This document shows positions 21,743 to 32,340 of a stretch of DNA of 41,576 nt, piece after piece (the first letter of the stretch is position 1; each line of letters begins with the position of its first letter). This DNA comes from Welwitschia mirabilis. Taxonomy: Eukaryota; Gnetophyta; Gnetopsida; Welwitschiales. The position numbers and the translations under genes were made by a program. The notes beneath the pieces were generated by a model. It had not been told where the DNA came from, did no database searches, and worked only from the letters and a program-made list of their open reading frames with translations. The stretch spans positions 213,939,030 to 213,980,605 of the forward strand of contig JBOZIK010000001.1 of the NCBI GenBank assembly GCA_051453625.1, in the 5' to 3' direction.

Positions 21743-23440
21743 GAGTGGGAAGGTGAGTTATTAAGCCTAGAAACTCAAAAGTTAGAAAAAATTTAAATGG
21801 GAAGGGGGTCATCCTAATTAAAATTAAAAATTAAATGATAATAAAATAAAGAATAAGAATTTATATTTGATAGAGGACAAAGAGGCATATAAATAGATAT
21901 ATGTAATGAGGGCAATTAAGAAGGGAACTTACCCTAAGGGAAAATGAATGTCTACTTAATGTAAAGATGGAGCTATAATACAAATAGTAATATTAATTAA
22001 TGTATAATGACTTATTATTAAATTTCTAAAGATTTTAATGTTATTTAATAAAGTTATATTTTGTAAATATGTAAGTTCCAAGGGATCTAACCTTTAGTTA
22101 TTACATAGATAGAATGTGGATCTTATTTAAGAAACCTTAAAACATAATAAGTATTTTATTGTTTTCTTCTCATTTTAATGACATTATAATTTAATAATGT
22201 TACAAATAACAACTAATTAATCCTAAGTAAACATGCAATCTAGATAGAATATAATCATAAATCATGGCCAAAGAAGCTAGAAAGCATGAAAAATAATATT
22301 TATGAAATATGTAAGTTATGTTCATATGAGGGTAAATAATTTATAGAAAACGATGTATTAATTATTTAAATTTCTCAATTTAATCATAACGAGATAAATA
22401 AATGGAAGGTCTTAAACACCTCTAAGATACTTAGCTAGAATATTAATTAGTGCTTTAAAATGAGAAAGTATTATAAAGAATTTCAAGTTTGATTCTAAAT
22501 ATTGGTAGTATTGGAATTTTACATAAGAGAGTCTTAATTATATATCAAATACAATTATTAACTAATATTATGTTTTCTTTAATGAATAGCATAGTGAAAA
22601 TGTAAGATATAATAATTTTATGATCTATTTAATGATTTCTATCATGGTATAATCCTATCCTTTTGCTTAATATTGGTATTGTAATTATTAAAAGAATCAT
22701 TTATTAAAAATGAATCTTGGTTAAAACAACCTTAGCAAATGATACACTAAACTAATGATAATGCAATGCCATCCTTTTATAAGTACTAGTATTTTAGTAA
22801 CATAGTTACAATAGCAACATGATCATTAACTAGGAGAGGCTGAATGCCTAACCATGATGATAATGAAGCTATAAAAAGTAAAATAGAAATAATGTATAAC
22901 TATCGAATTGACCTTTTTTAGAGCTATATAGAATGGCAAATCAAATATAAGCTACTCAAACCTTAATGACAACTAATTATTGGTGATTTGTAATTATTTT
23001 AATTACCCATATGATATGATATTAGTAAAATAATGTTGAGTTACAATAATAGAAAATAGTATTGATGGTCTATCTATATGTGGGTCCATAACCAACAGAG
23101 TGTTTATTCACAATCAGATTAACTTAAAAATTAGAGTGCATAGTGGAAGTGTAGTAAGTTTTGATTAAGACCTAGTAATATCCTATAAATTATTATTAAA
23201 TAAAAAATAATGATTAACTATCATTAATCGTGAATAGATACAATATGATGATGATAACCCTTAGATTTGCTAAACAAGATAGTGGAAATGGTAATCCATA
23301 GATGTGTCAAATGAGGTAGTGGAGTGATAAGAATAATTATTAAAATAGACATTATTCTTAACTAGTAATTTAATTATAAATACACTTATCTTATGATAAT
23401 GATGTTGATAGATAGACTATGAATCTAATATTTGGTTGAT
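21743..23440. other. AT-rich stretch without genes
   Basis: No supported coding region on either strand. It ends in diverged short tandem repeats (23253-23328 and 23400-23469) into which the large Ty3 element inserted. Confidence 0.6.
23253..23328 (+). repeat. Two tandem ~38-bp units
   Basis: GATAACCCTTAGATTTGCTA... (23253-23289) and GGTAATCCATAGATGTGTCA... (23290-23328) align along their length, both ending in a (A)GATAGTGGA / (A)GGTAGTGGA block. Confidence 0.55.
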
Positions 23441-23464
23441 TGTATGTGATTAATTATGGATTAG

Positions 23465-23469
23465 ATAGG
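23465..23469 (+). repeat. Target-site duplication ATAGG, left
   Basis: ATAGG directly precedes the TG of the 5' LTR and is repeated exactly at 36930-36934 after the CA of the 3' LTR, the 5-bp duplication expected of a Ty3/gypsy integrase. Confidence 0.9.
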
Positions 23470-23788
23470 TGTCATGTCTAGAGTTTTGTCAAGGTTAGAA
23501 AATATCCTTAATTACTTAGATAGATAAATAGATCTTAGAAGTTTAACAATAGCAAGAAACTCTAGTTTAAACTATTAAGAATAAAAATATTTGTAAAATA
23601 AATTATGGTAAAAGTAGAAATAATTACATGATATTTCTCTAATATTACTTGGAGTTATTATTTTTTGTATGTTAAGTTTAAGTTAAAGTTAATTTTTAAA
23701 CCTTACTTTAGCTTATGCATGCTTATCTAATTGATGTAGTCTACCTTTGAATATTTTAACTTATCTTGGAATTTATCTATAACTCAAT

Positions 23789-23820
23789 ATACATACATAC
23801 ATACATATATACATACATAT
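23789..23820. repeat. ATAC microsatellite in 5' LTR
   Basis: ATACATACATACATACATAT and on, 32 bases. The same place in the 3' LTR holds an AT repeat running into a gap (33216 on). Confidence 0.85.
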
Positions 23821-25266
23821 AGCTTAATCTTATTGGTAGATATTATTATGTTATTATTTACACTCAATGGCCAGACATGGAAAGGCAGGGTTAAGGGATC
23901 CTAAATTTCTTATAGAAAACCTAAAGCCTACTGTCAGTTTTACTATTATTTCTTCTTTATAAATACCTAAATCCCTTATCATTAGAGTCATATCATATGA
24001 GTTAATTGTGTGGAGTTTAAGTCAGATAGGAGTACTTGAGATTTTGCTAAGACTAGATGTGGTCCACAACCCTCTTTAAATTCTTGCAAGAAATGTTATT
24101 GAATTTTTTTCTTGTATTTTAAACATGAATAATGTAACATGATTTGTATGTTGTGTGTGTTTAAATGTTTCCATGTAACCTCATAGTCCTTTAGTAATCT
24201 TGTATCAGTCAACTAGGAGTTTTATGAAACTAACTTTTGTGAACATCTTGTGGAAACCTTGTAAATCTTATTGTTCACTATTGTCTTAAGTTTTTCTTGA
24301 CTAGTCTTTCTTTGAGTGTTGCACTTAAGTTCTTGATTGACCATTAAACTATGTAAAACTAAATTATAATTTTATAATACTGGCTAGGATAATCACTTGT
24401 ATAGAATTCAAGGATTAAAACTCTCTATTGAAAGTTCCAAGGTCCTGAAATTGGACTTCCAGGATGAAAAGGGGAGATATGTACACATCTATATGATTTT
24501 ATCCCCTTTCTAATAAGGTGCATTTGGATTACTTAATTTGATATGGATAATTGTAAAAAAGATAATGTAAATTGATCGAAGGTCTTGTTGAAGTCTTCTT
24601 TTTTTGTGATCCTTAGCTTTTCTTGGAAACCCTTCTTTCAAACCTATTCTTTATCATCGGCCATTCTGGAAGATGTAGGGGAATGTAGTTCTCACATCAC
24701 TTATGCTTGTACATGAATGAATGCAAATCAGGATGCAAGAAAGAGTTAGTGATCATTGTTTGGATAACCTTTACATATCTACCTCAGTTGTTATGTAGTT
24801 ATTCATGGACATGTTATGCTTTAGTTATTAGTTTTTATATTTATTAGTTGTAATTATTGAAGAAATAATAAACTTCAGTGTTATGTTCTAGTTTCATGTA
24901 ATAAAGTAGGTTTCCTTTTCTTGCAATTATTCTAGTTGAGAAAATTTTATTAATTTATCATTTCTCTTAAAGATTGAATATATTACTTAGTTATCTATTA
25001 TAATTTATTATTAACATGTACTAGTTATGTCATGCTTTAATTATGAAGTGGTTATTTCTTGACAAACACTCCATTTTATCTTTTAAATTACTATTTTTAA
25101 TGTTTTAACCTAAGTAATTAGGATCACTAATAGACTAACTACAAATTCTAATTATTACTTAAGGTCATCTTATTATATATAAATATTTGAACTATTGGTA
25201 AAAATAGATGTCTTAACAGAAGTTCTGATAGCTAATTTTATAACAAATTATTTAAAAATTAGCATG

Positions 25267-25320
25267 TAGTAAACTTTATTAAGTTAAATGGCATCTAATA
25301 GAAGGTCTTAAATTCAACTC
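25267..25320 (+). other. tRNA-like A-box/B-box module 1 in 5' LTR
   Basis: TAGTAAACTTTATTAAG stands where TGGTGAACATGGTTAAG stands in the 3' LTR (an A-box-like TGGYNNARTGGTTAAG sequence). B-box-like AAATTCAACTCCT follows with its TTC at 25313, exactly 46 bases after the A-box T, the tRNA distance between positions 8 and 54. This copy is more decayed than that in the 3' LTR. Confidence 0.45.
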
Positions 25321-25978
25321 CTAACAAGTGAAATTTCGTCGAAGCATGAAAAACTAGGAAAAGGTAACTACAATACATGATTACGATTAATACTAAAAAA
25401 ATATTCTGACTTCTAATGTTAGACTATGATAAATCTTATGTGATTGTAATAAAATTTTAAGCCCCATCCAATAATTTAACTTTATAAAGATTTGAAATTT
25501 TTTTCAACATGTCATTCAATGTTTTTCCATTAGTTTCTCCTTATCTATCTTCACCGAATTTGATCCTTTGTATGTGATTCCTCTTACACCTCACTTCTCC
25601 TTTAGTGCCCATATCCAACTCGATGAAACCATTCCTACATATTGTCATAGCTTCTCTACACTTCTGTAATGCTACTGGTCTATTTTCCTCCATCTTTACT
25701 TACTTTTCCTAATGACTCCCTTGCATTCGATCATAATCCTCTTCTACTAGCAACTTGTAATGCACCACCGTGGCAACTTCCAAGAGCTACACCTATGCAT
25801 ATCCTTTTGCATGCTTAGCACTTCCCTCCTTACACTCTTGTGCTACCTACTTGTGTTATCTTCTTCTTATTCTTTTTTGTTTAATTCACAAAGTAATGAC
25901 TAGAGTTATTTTTTAATAGCAACACCTTCCTTTCCTCTTGTGTTTATTAGTGTTTCCTCATCTTTAATAAAGATATCT

Positions 25979-26027
25979 TAGCCCAATTAGTAGAGTCATA
26001 GCTTAATCATATGATCTTCAATTCATT
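25979..26027 (+). other. tRNA-like module 2 in 5' LTR
   Basis: TAGCCCAATTAGTAGAG is a good A-box/D-arm match (TAGCTCAATTGGTAGAG in plant tRNAs). CTTAATCATATGATC resembles the anticodon arm of a Lys-type tRNA, and CTTCAATTCA a decayed B box. A-to-B spacing is about 8 bases shorter than in a true tRNA, so it is a relic or look-alike, not a working tRNA gene. Confidence 0.4.
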
Positions 26028-26707
26028 TTTGTAGATGACAGTTTTTTTGGAGGGTAAGGAGTTATATTATGCCTATATTAAACATAATCTAAGAGTAAAA
26101 AAATGATTTAGATTAATAAAATATTAAATGTAGTAATGCCAAAAGGAGCAATGTAGTTATTTTATTTTTCCTTCATTTATCTCCTTTATATAACGTGCCT
26201 CTTTATTTCTCCCTTAACACAATCCCTTCCCTTCATTACCTTAATGTTATAGAAGCCAACTCTAAAGGAACACAAGTTCAACATTGCATCTCCTCCCTTC
26301 AAAATCTTAACATGATTAAAAATCGCCTCTTAGCCCTTTTTCTAGTGTTATAGCTACATCATAAAAGTGGAGGTTCAAGCTCTCATAAAATCAGAGTGAT
26401 GACCCTCCCTTTAGCATGAATGACACTCCTCTTCCCTATATACTATACACCTGTCTTACTTGTAAATGCCATTTTTGCCTTTTCTTTCATAACAATTCTC
26501 TAAGACATAAGTTAGGATGCTCCTTCTAAATATATCATTGTTTTTAGCAATTAATGTTAGGCCAATATAATCTTTTTTACACTATAACACCTTTTGATAT
26601 GTGCTTATAAGTCTCTACATTTAATTTAATACATTAAATGTTGGTTGATTAATGTGGTTTTAAGAATTAATACATCATAATTATGCTCAAATAAATAATA
26701 AAAAATA

Positions 26708-27222
26708 ATACANNNNNNNNNNNNNNNNNNNNNNNNNNNNNNNNNNNNNNNNNNNNNNNNNNNNNNNNNNNNNNNNNNNNNNNNNNNNNNNNNNNNNNNN
26801 NNNNNNNNNNNNNNNNNNNNNNNNNNNNNNNNNNNNNNNNNNNNNNNNNNNNNNNNNNNNNNNNNNNNNNNNNNNNNNNNNNNNNNNNNNNNNNNNNNNN
26901 NNNNNNNNNNNNNNNNNNNNNNNNNNNNNNNNNNNNNNNNNNNNNNNNNNNNNNNNNNNNNNNNNNNNNNNNNNNNNNNNNNNNNNNNNNNNNNNNNNNN
27001 NNNNNNNNNNNNNNNNNNNNNNNNNNNNNNNNNNNNNNNNNNNNNNNNNNNNNNNNNNNNNNNNNNNNNNNNNNNNNNNNNNNNNNNNNNNNNNNNNNNN
27101 NNNNNNNNNNNNNNNNNNNNNNNNNNNNNNNNNNNNNNNNNNNNNNNNNNNNNNNNNNNNNNNNNNNNNNNNNNNNNNNNNNNNNNNNNNNNNNNNNNNN
27201 NNNNNNNNNNNNNNNNNATACA
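26708..27222. other. Assembly gap (505 N) flanked by ATACA on both sides
   Basis: In the 3' LTR the two flanks are directly continuous through one ATACA (36831-36845), with nothing between. Here ATACA is present before (26708-26712) and after (27218-27222) N run 26713-27217. Either the gap is spurious with a 5-bp overlap, or it hides an insertion with a 5-bp duplication. Confidence 0.85.
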
Positions 27223-27314
27223 ATACTATTAGAATATCTATAATATTATCATGATCTACTAAATTGTTATGACCAATTAGAGTGCTAAAGGTTTAGAATT
27301 TGGACATTACATTT

Positions 27315-27326
27315 TGGTATCAGAGC
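27315..27326 (+). other. Primer-binding site, initiator tRNA-Met
   Basis: TGGTATCAGAGC lies three bases after the 5' LTR end (ACA-TTT-TGG). It is the exact complement of the 3' end of plant initiator tRNA-Met and primes minus-strand cDNA. Confidence 0.95.
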
Positions 27327-27414
27327 CTTAGGTTATGAAGTTACAACTATATGATTAATTAAATTTTAGCGTTTTTCCCTTGATTAATATCTCTGTGTTT
27401 AGCAGGAATAATAG

Positions 27415-28330
27415 ATGGCTTCAAGAAGAGCTATAGCACCACCCACAAACGTGATATCCCTAGTGAATTTTTTCAATCACTTAGTTAATAAGCTTTAGTC
27501 TTGAAGAGATGACAGAAATGAAGATGGTGTTATCTAAAAATTGATGATGTAGTTTAGACAAACAAATCTCCTAATATTTGGTGGATCTAATAGTGTAGCT
27601 GAAGCTGATCCTAGTTAATTTTAATAAACAAGGAATTGAAACTATTCAATTTTGCATCTAAGTAGAAGGTCATCCTTATTATATATCAATTAAGGAATAA
27701 TGTAGCCTTATGGTGGGATGCAGGAAAAGCACAACCCACATTTCTTAATCACTTACTTAGGAGAACTTTAAAGGATGATTCCTCATAAGATATATTTTAG
27801 AATACTTCAAGAATATCAAGGAAAAGTAATTCTACAACCTTAGATAAGGATCCTTGATAGTGGCCTAGTATGAAAATAGATTCATGTAACTACTGAGATA
27901 TGTACCTGAGATAGCTAGCATAGAATCAATGAAGATCCATAGATTGGTTTTTAGCCTACATCTTGTGATTGAAAGACAATAAAACTATTTTAGTTAAGGA
28001 ATTTTACAAAAACCTTGAAAAAGACTAGACTTACTGGAGAAAGCCCTTAGGATCAAAGAGGAAATCTATCTAGGAAGAGACCCTTTTTTAGGAATACAAA
28101 AATGGCAAGAGGTGGAGATTAGTAAGAAGTAGTTTAAGTCAATCAATTAAAGGCAAAACCTTCTCAAGAAAGAGGAAAGACATATTTACTAACTCAAAAA
28201 ACTACACCTGCCACTAGAACTAAAGCTTAGAATTCTAGAAGAACTGGATGTTATAGTTTGGAAGGATCACATTTGATTAGGGATTATACCAAAAGAAATA
28301 AAGTGGAGTAAGAGGTAGTGAATGCAAGAA
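27415..28330 (+). pseudogene. Gag remnant of Del/Tekay-like element
   Basis: It begins at ATG 27415 with MASRRAIAPPTNVISLVNFF, a typical start for this Gag, 88 bases after the PBS. Further on FGGSNSVAEAD stands for the FxGxxDPxxAExW block. The stretch at 27840-28010 reads like YVPEIAxxExxKxxRFVxGLR with broken frames. A decayed zinc knuckle GCYSLEGSHLIRDYTKR lies near 28247-28297; the second and third Cys positions are changed (Leu, Tyr). Gag would assemble particles around element RNA. Many stops (first at codon 28) make it non-functional. Confidence 0.75.
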
Positions 28331-28379
28331 ACTATATGCATCCATATTGAGGGAATATGCTCAACCCTTAACCATCTTG

Positions 28380-28700
28380 GAAACTATAAGTACTCTACTT
28401 AATGTTTTTATTAGAGTCTTATTAGATCTAAGAGTAATAGATTCCTTTATATCCTATTATATGTCTCACAGATTATTTATGAAATTTTAGGAAGAAAAAA
28501 AAAATATTGGTGGAGACACCAAATTGTATTACTATTACAACTTTGAATAGAACCCATGTATGGGATGTTACTATTGAAGGTCATAATTTTTAGGTCTAAT
28601 TTTTAATATTGGATTTGAAATACTTTGATGTTATCTTAGGCATGAACTAGTTGCAAGAAAATAGATCTTTAATAGATTTCTTCTTTAGGCAAGTTATCAT
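28380..28700 (+). pseudogene. Protease remnant of Del/Tekay-like element
   Basis: RVLLDLRVIDSFISYYMSHR at about 28413-28472 aligns with VLIDSGATHSFIS: the catalytic Asp is kept but Ser-Gly is Leu-Arg. The end of the domain is KYFDVILGMN-stop-LQENRSLIDF (about 28618-28680), matching FDVILGMDWLxxHxAxIDC with the Trp as a stop. The aspartic protease would mature Gag-Pol; it is inactive. Confidence 0.8.
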
Positions 28701-28778
28701 GATCAGGCCTACTAATGAAAAGGTTCGTTACCTATTTATTCTATCTCTATTACTAAAAGATTGATAAGTAAAAAGTAG

Positions 28779-29413
28779 ATGATGGAAGAATTGAGAAAAA
28801 TTATAATCCTTAGAATTGTTAGATTCTTATGCTACCTTAAGTCTCAGCCAGATATCTCAGACATACATATTATAAAGGAGTATGTAGATTTTTTTCCTAA
28901 GGAGCTACCAAGATATTCCCTAAAAAGAAAGAAGATTTTGAAATATCTATTAAATCAAGTGTTGAATTAATCTCTATAGCACATTATAGAATGTCTCTTA
29001 TTGAGTTGGTAGAGTTAAAGACTCAAATAATTACATTTCTAGATAAGTAGTTAATTAGGTTAAGCATCTCATCATGGAATGTACCAGTACTTTTTGTTAA
29101 AAGGAAGGATGAAAGCTTGAGACTTTGTATGAAATACATAAAGTTAAATAACATTATGATCTAAAATAGTTATTTCTTACCTAGGATAGAGGATTTTTTG
29201 ACCAAATAAAGTATGCTAAAGTTTTCTCTAAGATTGATCTTAAGTCTGGATATCATCAACTATGATGTTTTCAAAATATTCTTTTGATCTAGGCGTGGAT
29301 ATTATGAGTTTAAGGTAGTTTCTTTTGGCTTAACAAATACACCAATAATATTCATAATATTGATGAATGATATTTTTAAAGCTTATCTAGATGATTTTAT
29401 GGTAGTCTTTTAT
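28779..29413 (+). pseudogene. Reverse transcriptase, N-terminal part, up to the nested LTR
   Basis: An open piece at 28779-28970 contains IIKEYVDFFPKELPRYSLKR, the RT start block (VxEFPDVFPEELPGLPPxR). A frameshift then leads to AHYRMSLIELVELKTQI, VPVLFVKRKDESLRLCMKYI and YFLPRIEDFL. After further breaks the frame reads [20 protein letters not shown] and [15 protein letters not shown]. The next residues in the family are IDDILVYS; here the coding sequence is cut by the solo LTR and resumes at 30644. Confidence 0.88.
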
Positions 29414-29645
29414 TGCAATGCTAATTTGTAGGAATTTGATGTTATATTTTGAATGCTTTTATAGTGTTTTTGTACAGGTTTGGATGTAATAACTAATGAT
29501 TATGAACATATAGTAGGATGAGTATTAAAACATGCAATTCTTAGTATATTTGAAGGTTTCTTAGGCTTATTCTAATACTACATACTTGGAAGAATAATTC
29601 ATCATGTAAAAGATTGACTTAACTTTGAGATTGGATATAAGAAAG

Positions 29646-29677
29646 CCTATCATTCCCTCTGTCATTCCCATGATAGG
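29646..29677. repeat. Inverted repeat CCTATCA/TGATAGG in LTR U3
   Basis: Perfect 7-bp arms 29646-29652 and 29671-29677 with an 18-base loop. A degenerate equivalent CTATCAT...CAATAG exists in copy 3 (about 40010-40036). Confidence 0.6.
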
Positions 29678-29914
29678 TAAGATGATAGCACTATTGACAT
29701 GGACAAAAGCTGTAGGATTGACAGTGGAGCATGAAGCTAATGAAATTCCTTTTGACATAGGATGATGTTCCTCTGTCATCCCTATAATAAGTAGGACAAT
29801 AGCTATTTTTCTATGATTGGAAAGAATTATCTTTGTAATGGGATCAAGTGATTCATTTAGGCCATTAGGGTTTTTTTTAAACTTCTAGAATTGTTTTTAG
29901 AACCTCAATGTAAA

Positions 29915-29924
29915 ACTATAAATA
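29915..29924 (+). promoter_or_regulatory. TATA box of family X LTR (copy 2)
   Basis: ACTATAAATACC, conserved in position with copies 1 and 3. Confidence 0.6.
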
Positions 29925-30643
29925 CCATTTTCCTCCTTCATTTTTGCTTCCATCTTTTATACCTGATATGCTTATGATGAAAGATTGAAAGATAAGAGAT
30001 TCATCCAGTAGACAGAAAGGAGTTTTCTGGGTGTTAGACTAAGTCTTTTCCATTGAGATACTGCTATTTTGTTGTAAGTGGATGTAAAGTTCTTTGAATC
30101 AATACAATTACTCTTTTCATTCTTATTCTATATATGTTCCTTATGGTTTAAGTTAATCATAGTTTAAGTGATAATTCTATGATTTATTTATATCATAAGG
30201 GCAAATTTTATTAAAGTTGATTTTGCTTAGTATTATATTACATTATTATTCTATTTCCATTTTACATTGCATTTCTTATTCTACCTAGTATATCTCATAG
30301 TTCATATTAATTAGGAATAAGTTAAGTACTCTTATTAATTGATCTAAAGTGTAGAGATCTAGTTCTTGTGATAGAAGAATTATAAACCAATAGAATTCAT
30401 TTCATTTCCTTTCACATCCATTTATATTGTATTGCATTTACTTTATTTCTTTTAAGTTAATTAAAAATAAAAGAATAAAATTACCTTTGTAAATAATTTC
30501 TCTAACTCTGATCCTAATGCCTTCATTTGGATTATGACATTCAGGTGAACTCTCATCTATACTAGTGTGTGTTTTTTTATAAGTTATTTGATTTGCAAGT
30601 TTACATAAAGGACTTTAGTATTGCATAAACTCACACTGCAACA

Positions 30644-31412
30644 TCTTTATTGATGATGTATTAGTATATTATTCAACTAATGAAGAACATTAGTAGCACT
30701 TGAGGATAGTACTTAATACCTTATGAAGGAATCATTTTTATGTAAATTCTAAGAAGCATGACTTTTGGCTGATTAAAGTTAAATTTTTGAGGCATGTGAT
30801 TTTAGAAGATGGAAATGACAAAAAGGTTCAATCTATTGTGGCCTAGTCTAAGCCTAAACCAATGTTATAAGTTAAAATTTTTTTTATCCTTACAGGATAT
30901 TATAGAGTATTTATTAAAAAAATTTCTAAGATAGCTTCTCCATTGACTATGTTTCTAAGGAAAATAAGCAGTTTGAGTGGATTGATTAATGTGATGAGGA
31001 ATTCCAAGCATTTAAAATAATTCTTGTTTCTAATCTAGTGCTAAGGATGCTAAAACTAGGAAATCCCTAAACCATTTACATAGATGCATCAAGTAAAGGC
31101 TTATAACTGATCTTAATGCAAGATGATAAGGTGATCTATTATGCATCTAGATAATTAAAGAATCATGAAAATAATTTCCCTATTCATGACTTAGAATTGG
31201 TATTTGTTATTCATGCTTTGAATATTTAAAGGCATTACCTTTATGAGAAATAAATAGAGGTTTGAATAGATCATTAGAGTTTGAGATACATTCATATGGA
31301 AACCAATTAAAATCTTAGGCAGAGTCAATGGATATAATTTTTATAGGATTATGATATCTCAATAAATTATCATGAAGAAAAAGATAATGTTGTGATAGAT
31401 GCCTTAAGTATA
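30644..31412 (+). pseudogene. Reverse transcriptase C-terminal part and RNase H of Del/Tekay-like element
   Basis: Directly after the nested LTR the frame reads FIDDVLVYYSTNEEH, the RT active site with both Asp kept. VNSKKHDFWLIKVKFLRHVI and TGYYRVFIKKISKIASPLTM (to about 30955) follow. RNase H is well preserved: YIDASSKGL (31076), LILMQDDKVIYYASR-stop-LK, NNFPIHDLELVFVIHAL, RHYLYE (to about 31250), and the connection block DYDISINYHEEKDNVVIDAL (31350-31410). It would copy RNA to DNA and remove the template. Stops lie at Gln/Trp positions. It is separated from its N-terminal half by 1.23 kb. Confidence 0.88.
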
Positions 31413-31439
31413 AAAACGCATATAATGTATGACATAAGA

Positions 31440-32340
31440 GTGAATGACAAGTTATTGTAAATAATATAGGAAGCACAACAAAATTGTCTTTTATGTAAAA
31501 GAGCTAGAAGTTATATTAGAAGGATTCTCCATTTTAAAAGATGATTTGATAAGCTACTTAGAGAAAAATGTGATCCTTGTTGTTATAAGGATTAAGCATA
31601 TAATATTTGAAAAATTTCATGTAACAAAATATGCTATTCATATAGGAGTTAATAAGATGTATAGTGATATCAAGTAGTTTTCTTGATGATCAGGAATGAA
31701 ATCTAAGATATCTCATTATGTAGCCAAGTGTATGACTTATGAGTTAGTTAAGGTTAAGCACAGGCATTCAACAAGAGTTCTATATCCTCATAGTATTCCA
31801 AAATGAAAGTTAGAAATGATAGAAATGGATTTTATTATAGATTTTCCTAAGTTTAAAGAGGAATATGATTCTATATTTTTTGTAATGGATCTTTTAACAA
31901 AAAGTATACATTTCTTTCTAGTGAAAACAACTAATTTAGTTAAACAAATCACAAGAGAGTATGTGAATAATATTGTTAGACTACATGGAGTTTTTAAGGT
32001 AATAACTTCAAATAGAGATAGTAAGTTTACACTCATATTTTAGACTGTCTTTCATAAGGAATTAGGAACAAAACTAAACTTGAGTACATCTTTTCATCCT
32101 CAAACAGATGGAGAGACCAAAATGATAAATCAATTCTTAAAGGATTTGTTAAGGATGATTATCCTAGATTTTGATGTATCATGAATATAGCATTTGCCTT
32201 TGGTAGAACTTAAATGCAATAATAGCTACCAGGAATCAATTGGATGTGCATCGTTTAAAGCCTTGTACAGAAGAGTGTGTAGGGCTCTCATTTCTTTGTT
32301 TACTATGGTAAATAAGAAATTACTGCAAGTTTCTCCCACT
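31440..32340 (+). pseudogene. Integrase remnant of Del/Tekay-like element
   Basis: The zinc-binding part reads HVTKYAIHIGVNKMYSDIK (from about 31619) and HYVAKCMTYELVKVKHRH (last Cys now Tyr). The core includes an open stretch 31816-32043: MIEMDFIIDFPKFKEEYDSI, then VMDLLTKSIHFF, REYVNNIVRLHGVFKVITSN. The first catalytic Asp is kept, the second (S-D-R in the family) is Asn (SNRDSKF), and in [18 protein letters not shown] the catalytic Glu (family SER) aligns with Lys. A stop and frame changes follow. The enzyme would insert cDNA; it is catalytically dead. Confidence 0.9.

Larger units (their letters stand above)
23470..27311 (+). repeat. 5' LTR of the Del/Tekay-like element
   Basis: It begins TGTCATGTCTAGAG and ends GGACATTACA. 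It aligns throughout with 32897-36929. Contents: ATAC microsatellite (23789-23820), a pyrimidine-rich, relatively C-rich block (about 25540-25870), two tRNA-like modules (25267-25320 and 25979-26027), and a 505-N gap (26713-27217). No protein is encoded. The nominal length of 3842 bases includes the Ns. Confidence 0.9.
29414..30643 (+). mobile_element. Solo LTR of family X (copy 2), nested in RT
   Basis: It begins TGCAATGCTAATT and ends GCAACA. TCTTTTAT before (29406-29413) and TCTTTAT after (30644-30650) are the duplicated target with one base slipped. It aligns with copy 1 (1-832) from about 29845 on and with copy 3 (39773-40305) in its first ~510 bases, so the ends are supported by comparison as well as by the break in RT. 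A TATA box lies at 29915-29924, and U3 holds paired GTCAT-type dyads. No internal region remains, so it is a solo LTR left by recombination of a once complete element younger than its host element. Confidence 0.88.

Noticed and set aside
25979-26027. Calling the tRNA-like modules in the LTRs functional tRNA genes
   Set aside because: No acceptor-stem pairing is seen, the B boxes are decayed and module 2 is about 8 bases short; they can only be called tRNA-like.
29567-29779. 70-codon minus-strand frame
   Set aside because: It lies wholly within the U3 of the nested solo LTR and is not conserved in copy 3.
31788-32036. 82-codon minus-strand frame
   Set aside because: Antisense shadow of the open integrase stretch 31816-32043, which has clear family motifs.
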